DNA from: Arcuatula senhousia
Lineage: Eukaryota > Mollusca > Bivalvia > Mytilida > Mytilidae
DNA: 64,000 nucleotides
Reading direction: 5' to 3'
NCBI GenBank assembly: GCA_963971305.1
Contig: OZ020303.1
Span: 41,280,106 to 41,344,105 of the forward strand
The notes beneath the pieces were generated by a model. That model had not been told where the DNA came from. It searched no databases and saw only the letters and a program-made list of their open reading frames with translations. The position numbers were made by a program, and so were the translations under genes. Positions 37,401 to 43,400 of this stretch are shown piece by piece (position 1 is the stretch's first letter; each line of letters opens with the position of its first letter).

Positions 37401-40400
37401 ACATGTAGGTAGCCTAAGGGCACATTATTTGTCACGCATAATTTTTTACATTAATATTAATCCAACTACCAGGGAAAAGTCTCATATCAATACATTAACA
37501 TTTGATTGTACTAGCAATGCTCATTATAGTCATAGTTTTATTTCTTTTAATTATTTGCCCTTATATTATCAAACACCAGAGTAGCGCGGGGATGTGTAGC
37601 GTGGCTGCTTCCACTGGTTAATTTTGATTTGATACTACAAAACAGCAATATTTTATTCTTTAGTTATTAGTCAATAATGTTTTATACTACAATCACTTTT
37701 GAATATACGAAACTTTTCAAATTGAAATCCGTAATGTAGATATTTGAATCTCCTTAACAAATAAATCACTGCCTAGTTACCATTATATTTGGATAAGTTG
37801 CCACTTACCGAAAATTTCTAATTCACAAACATCAACAAAACTGTTTGCATTAGGACTCTCAAATGAAACTATGATATAACGTCCAATGAGAAAAGGACTT
37901 AATCTATATTCATAGATATTCAATGGCTCCGTTATAATCTTTAAGTCTTGTACAGTAATGTTGACAGGTTGAGATATGTCGACAGAAGTATTTGTAACAT
38001 GGATTCTGAAAGTATCATTTCTTGTGTTACCTGAAGAAAAACAAATACAAATATATATTCAACAAGATCACTAAAGCACATAAAGAAGGATATTTCTTTA
38101 CATTTTATGACTGATTTATAATGTCTGCAGAAATTCTTTTTTCTTTCAAGTTTATTTAGAATTGGAAAACAAGCATTCAGTTAAGTCATGTTAGTCGTTC
38201 CGTCAGTATGTGTACAAACTCGTCATCGCTTGTTTGTCTTCAAAATAATGCTACATGTATAAGTGTATCGTTTGTTAAGTGCTATAAAAACTTGTAATTT
38301 TTTGTCGTGAGTAAAACAACATACTTACTTTTACACTTCAAAATCGAAGAATTGCTTTTGCTCTACCTTACCTTCAAGAACTATGTAAATATATTTAATA
38401 GCATGCAGATTTCCAGTTTCAATTTGTATTAGGGCATCCTGTCCCATTAGTCGAACACATGATGTTTTCCGTTTATCTCCGTCGGTGATGTAGACTTTCT
38501 TCTGACTTTCAGCCTCCGAAATAAGAATCACAGAAGTTCCAGATGAGGCGATATTTTCTAGTATAAAGAAAAAAAATTATAAATGAAAAAAAAAATCAGA
38601 AGAAAGAAAGTATTATAAATAATAAATAATTACTTCTTATAAATGCTACTCTACTGTTTTAGACATTGAATTATTAGAATGTATATCCAACTATATAAAA
38701 TTATAACCGTTTTTTAAATAGCACAAACATTTAAACTAATCAAGTTTTAATCTGTTTTAAAAAAAGATACTATTACACAATTTATAATAAATAATGTCTA
38801 GAAATGTATTTGAACACACTATTGTGTACATAGTAAATTAAAGTGATATATGAATATGTAGCAATATATTTTGATCCAAGATCTCATCATAAGACCATAA
38901 ACTTGAGTTGGTAATAGTCAGACCGATTCTGATTTATATGTTTCCGAGTTATGCATGCTGTCCGTGTTTTGTCACTTTCTATTTGGTTTATACTGGTTTT
39001 GTCTCTGCCCTTTCGGACTTTTGGCATTCGGAAGCAATATTGATACCTCTGTTTCTTTCAAAGAAGTGTATCTGCAGGTCTTACTTTTATCACAAGACGG
39101 ACCCGCAGTTCCATTTTTACATCCATTTGTACATGTACCGTCCTCCACACAAACACTGTCGAGACAATTTGTAGACAAACATCCCCAAATACATTCTCTA
39201 GTTGTAGGGTTACAATGGCGGTCTATACAGTATTCGGGACAAGGAAATCTACAGCCGCCTCCGGAAAAACCTTTCTTACAACCTATAGGTAATCATAGGC
39301 AAAATGAAAAACATTTGCTATGAAAATGAGGAAAATGTTTTTTATCTTAGCAGCACAAGCACGGTTGCTAGATAACTTAGATAATGAAAGGGATGAAAGT
39401 AAGTTCAAGATTCTTGTTTTCTTCCCTTCAACTTTATAATCATCTTAATAAATTATGTAATTACAGAATTTAATAAACAAATATAATACGACCTTTAAAA
39501 TTAAAGTTTGCAGGCAAAAACGATGTCTATCCTTTCCGTTTCCCCAAAATAGTTCTAAGTTCAAAAGGCCAGTACACCCACACAATGTTGGAACAATATA
39601 ATTCTGGTAATATGCACAACTACATATGATGTCTTTCCAAGTTTCGTTAAATTCCGTTTAGTAATTTCAGGAATTGTGCTGACAATATGATAAATAAGGA
39701 TTTTCAGGGAAAATTTCTAAATTCAAAGGGTCAGTTTGGTGGACGTGTTTTTCAGCAAACAATAGGGATTCCAATGGGCACTAATTGTGCACCTTTGCTT
39801 GCTGATTTGTTTCTTCATTCATATGAAGCAGACTTCTTGCAATCTCTTCTAGACAAAAAAGACCGTAGACTAGCTTTCTCTTTCAACCTCACGTTCCGTT
39901 ATATTGATGATGTCCTTTCACTAAACAATTCTCGATTTGGTGACTTTCTCCATCTCATATATCCACAGGAGCTTGAGATAAAGGACACAACGGATTCTAG
40001 GAAGTCTGCTTCATATTTAGATCTACATCTCGAAATTGACTCTCAAGGAAGACTTTCAACAAGGCTCTATGATAAACGTGATGACTTCAACTTTTCAATC
40101 GTCAACTTCCCCTTCTTGTGTACATGTAGCAATATTCCGTCAGCTCCAGCTTATGGAGTTTACGTATCTCAATTGATTCGTTACTCCAGAGCGTGCGGGA
40201 CTTACATCGATTTCCTTAGCAGAGCGACAAGTCTGACGCAAAAATTGCTCACACAGGGTTATGTTGCTCCTCGGTTGCTGTCTTCACTCAAGAAATTTTA
40301 CGGAAGACATCATGCACTTATAGACAAATATGGGATTTCGATCTCTCAGATGAGTGCAGATGTTGGTTTGTCATAGGGTGTTGTTTTGTCTTCCTTTACT

Positions 40401-43400
40401 GGATTTGACACGCTGAATGGACTATTGGCAACGCGACGGGTGTGCTATAGCAAGCAGGAACTGCTTACTCTTCCGGAGCACCTGAGTTCACTCTTGTTTC
40501 GACTGGAGTTCGCGTTGTTGATTGATATTAAGTTGTTTTGTGTTTCCATGTTTTACGTGTTGTCTGTTTTTGTCCCGTTCTTGTTTGTGTTTACTGGTTT
40601 AGTCTCTGCCCTTTCGGACTTTTGACATTCGGATACCGCATTGGTACCTCTGCTTCTGTCATAACCCCAACAAAAATTAGAGAATCAAAATTTCTTGGTG
40701 ATATGCATAACAACATATCATGTCCTTCGCTTACTCTTCCGGAGCACCTGAGGTCACACATGTTGATTTCCTTTCGGTTGATTTTGTGATTTGTGTTTCT
40801 TCGTGCTGTTCTTGTTCGTGTTTAGCGGCTTCGTCGTTGCCCTTTTGGACTTTTGAAACTCGACTGCTTCATTGGTGCCTCTTTGTCACTTCCTATATAC
40901 CAAGTCTCAATGAATTCGGTTCAGTAGTTATAGAGGAGTTGCACTGACAAGATAAAAAATTTGTATTTTCAGCAAATTTTTAATTTCAAAGGGCCATAAC
41001 TGCTACAGAAAATTGTGTATCAAAATTTCCTTGTGATTTGCACAACTGCATATGGTGTCCTTCCTATTAATCAAGTTTTATTGCATTCGGTTCAGTAGTT
41101 TCAGAGGAGTTGCGCTGACAAATTTTGTGATGGACAGACGGACGGACAGATATGCGTACGGACGGATCTGACAAAAACATAATGCCCTCAAAACAATTGA
41201 GGGGGGGCATAATTATGTACACAATTGAAACCCAGAACCATTTAAAGTTTACAATGTATATAAATGGATTATGACTAAATACCTATGACTTGAACATCAC
41301 ACATTTCAAGAATTGCTACTGAACTATAGGTGTTCGGAAAATTTCCTTTTATTCGCTCGTTATAGATTATCACATGGCTTCCAAGTTTGTTACATGTAAC
41401 ATTTTGCAAAATATCTGGTAAAACGTTGCCTGTATGTTGATAACACAACTGAGATGTTGAAAAATCTATATTTTCATTAGATATACTTTCGTTTGAGATA
41501 TACAGATAATATCCTGCTAGTCGATTTGGGTCTGAAAATACAAACAAAAATATAAACAGTACTGATACAATGTATGTAGCATGAACTGGTCAACATTGTT
41601 TTATAAATAGTTTGCGGACATATAAGAAACACAGATATGCCAAGATACCAAGATACCAAGGGGCATTCAAATGTCAAAATCCAAAAGGGGAGAGAAAGAA
41701 TTACAAAACACAAACGAAATCAGCACACGGGCAACACAAAAACAACCGAAAGCAGTCATATCAGAAGCAAAATTAGCAAATGCATTCGCTCCGAAATGGT
41801 TAGCAGTTCCTATTTGCTGCACACATCCCGTCGCTATGCTAATGGTCAATATAGCGTGTGCAATCATGCCACGTAGGTAGAAAGAAACAAAATCAAACGG
41901 CAAACCAACATAGAGCTAGAAATTAAATATTTGTCTATGAGCTCATGATATCTGTCATAAAACAATCTATAGAAGCAAAATAATCCTGTGCTAGCGATGT
42001 TTTTGCCAGACATTAAGCAGCATGTATATCCAGAAAAATTAATGTAAATTTAGCTAGATTTATTATAACGAATCTGTTGAAGTTGATATTGGTACCATTT
42101 TCTGTAACGTCTGCAAAGAAGCAAAGGTGTACCAAAGAAGTAATCCAACATTATTATTCCGAAAAGACAAAGACAAAATCGGTACACAAAAATCATCACA
42201 ACGAAACAAACCAAAATACTAACAAAAACACACATAACACCTAACCAGAATTAGCAACATGAACTCAAGTAGAAACGAGAGTTTCTCTGCTGCTCTGAAA
42301 GAGTAAGCAGTTCCTGCTTGCTATAGCACACCCGTCACGTGTCAAAGATCGATTAAGTGTTGGCCAACCCGGAAAGGATTCCATTAACAATATCAATGTC
42401 AAACCAACATCTGCGCTCATCTGAAAGATAGAAAATACAAATTTGTCTTAACAGAACACAATTTACTTGAACTAATGCCAGTCGAAAAATATAAACCAAA
42501 ATTTATTTAAGTATATTGGTCTTCTTATTTGAGTTATGACAAGATTTACAAAAAAATAATGCGACTTCCATTTTTACGTCGTGAGACAAAGGAGGAAACA
42601 GAAGAAATGAGGCACTCATTGGGCATTCGAGTGTCAAAAGTCTGAAAAGGGCAAGGACAAAACCAGGAAACACGAACGAGAACAATCCAAAGACACACAA
42701 AACATAAAAACACAAAAACCCATTGAATAGAAAGCATCAACCCCAACTCAAATCGTAGCGAGAGTGAGCTCAGTTTCTCCGGAAGACTAAGCAGTTTATG
42801 CTAGCTATAGCACACCCGTTGCACTACCAATGTTCAATTCAGTGTATCAAATCCGGTAAAGGAACACAGATCAAAACCTAATGACAATCAAACATCTGCA
42901 TCCGAGAGATTGAATACGGTTACCCATTTTGTCTATACGCGCATCTTGTATGTTTTAAATTTTCTTGAGTTTTAAGACAACAACCAAGCAGCAACTTTTC
43001 CTTGTGTTAGCATTTGTTGTGTCAAACGTGACGCTCTGCAAGTCCCACAAGCTTTGGAATAACCAATCAATTGTGGTACGAAAAATCAATAATTTGGAGC
43101 GGACAGAATGTTGCTACACATGAAAGAGAAGTTGAATTTTGATTATACTCCAGCATAAACATTTTTAATTTTTAGACAAACATTTGTTCAAAGTATATGA
43201 TATGTACAAGTACAGATGGGTCCAGTCCGAACCTGTATGCATAGTGAACTATAAGAGCTCAACAGGTCACTCTGGTCAGCTTTCTGGTCTGCTTTAAATG
43301 GACCAATTCGCCTCAAAGTTAACTTTCAAATCGGACCACGTCCTAGGTCCGCTTTGACAGGACAGGTCTGGTCCGCTTTTAGTGAACCAACACTCTGGCC

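Noticed and set aside
36440..37620. CRISPR-like array
   Set aside because: Units are 152 bp, diverged throughout and without distinct spacers; this is eukaryotic tandem-repeat DNA.
38955..39323. 122-codon plus-strand ORF
   Set aside because: Part Naiad 3' region, part antisense of RPTP exon 3.
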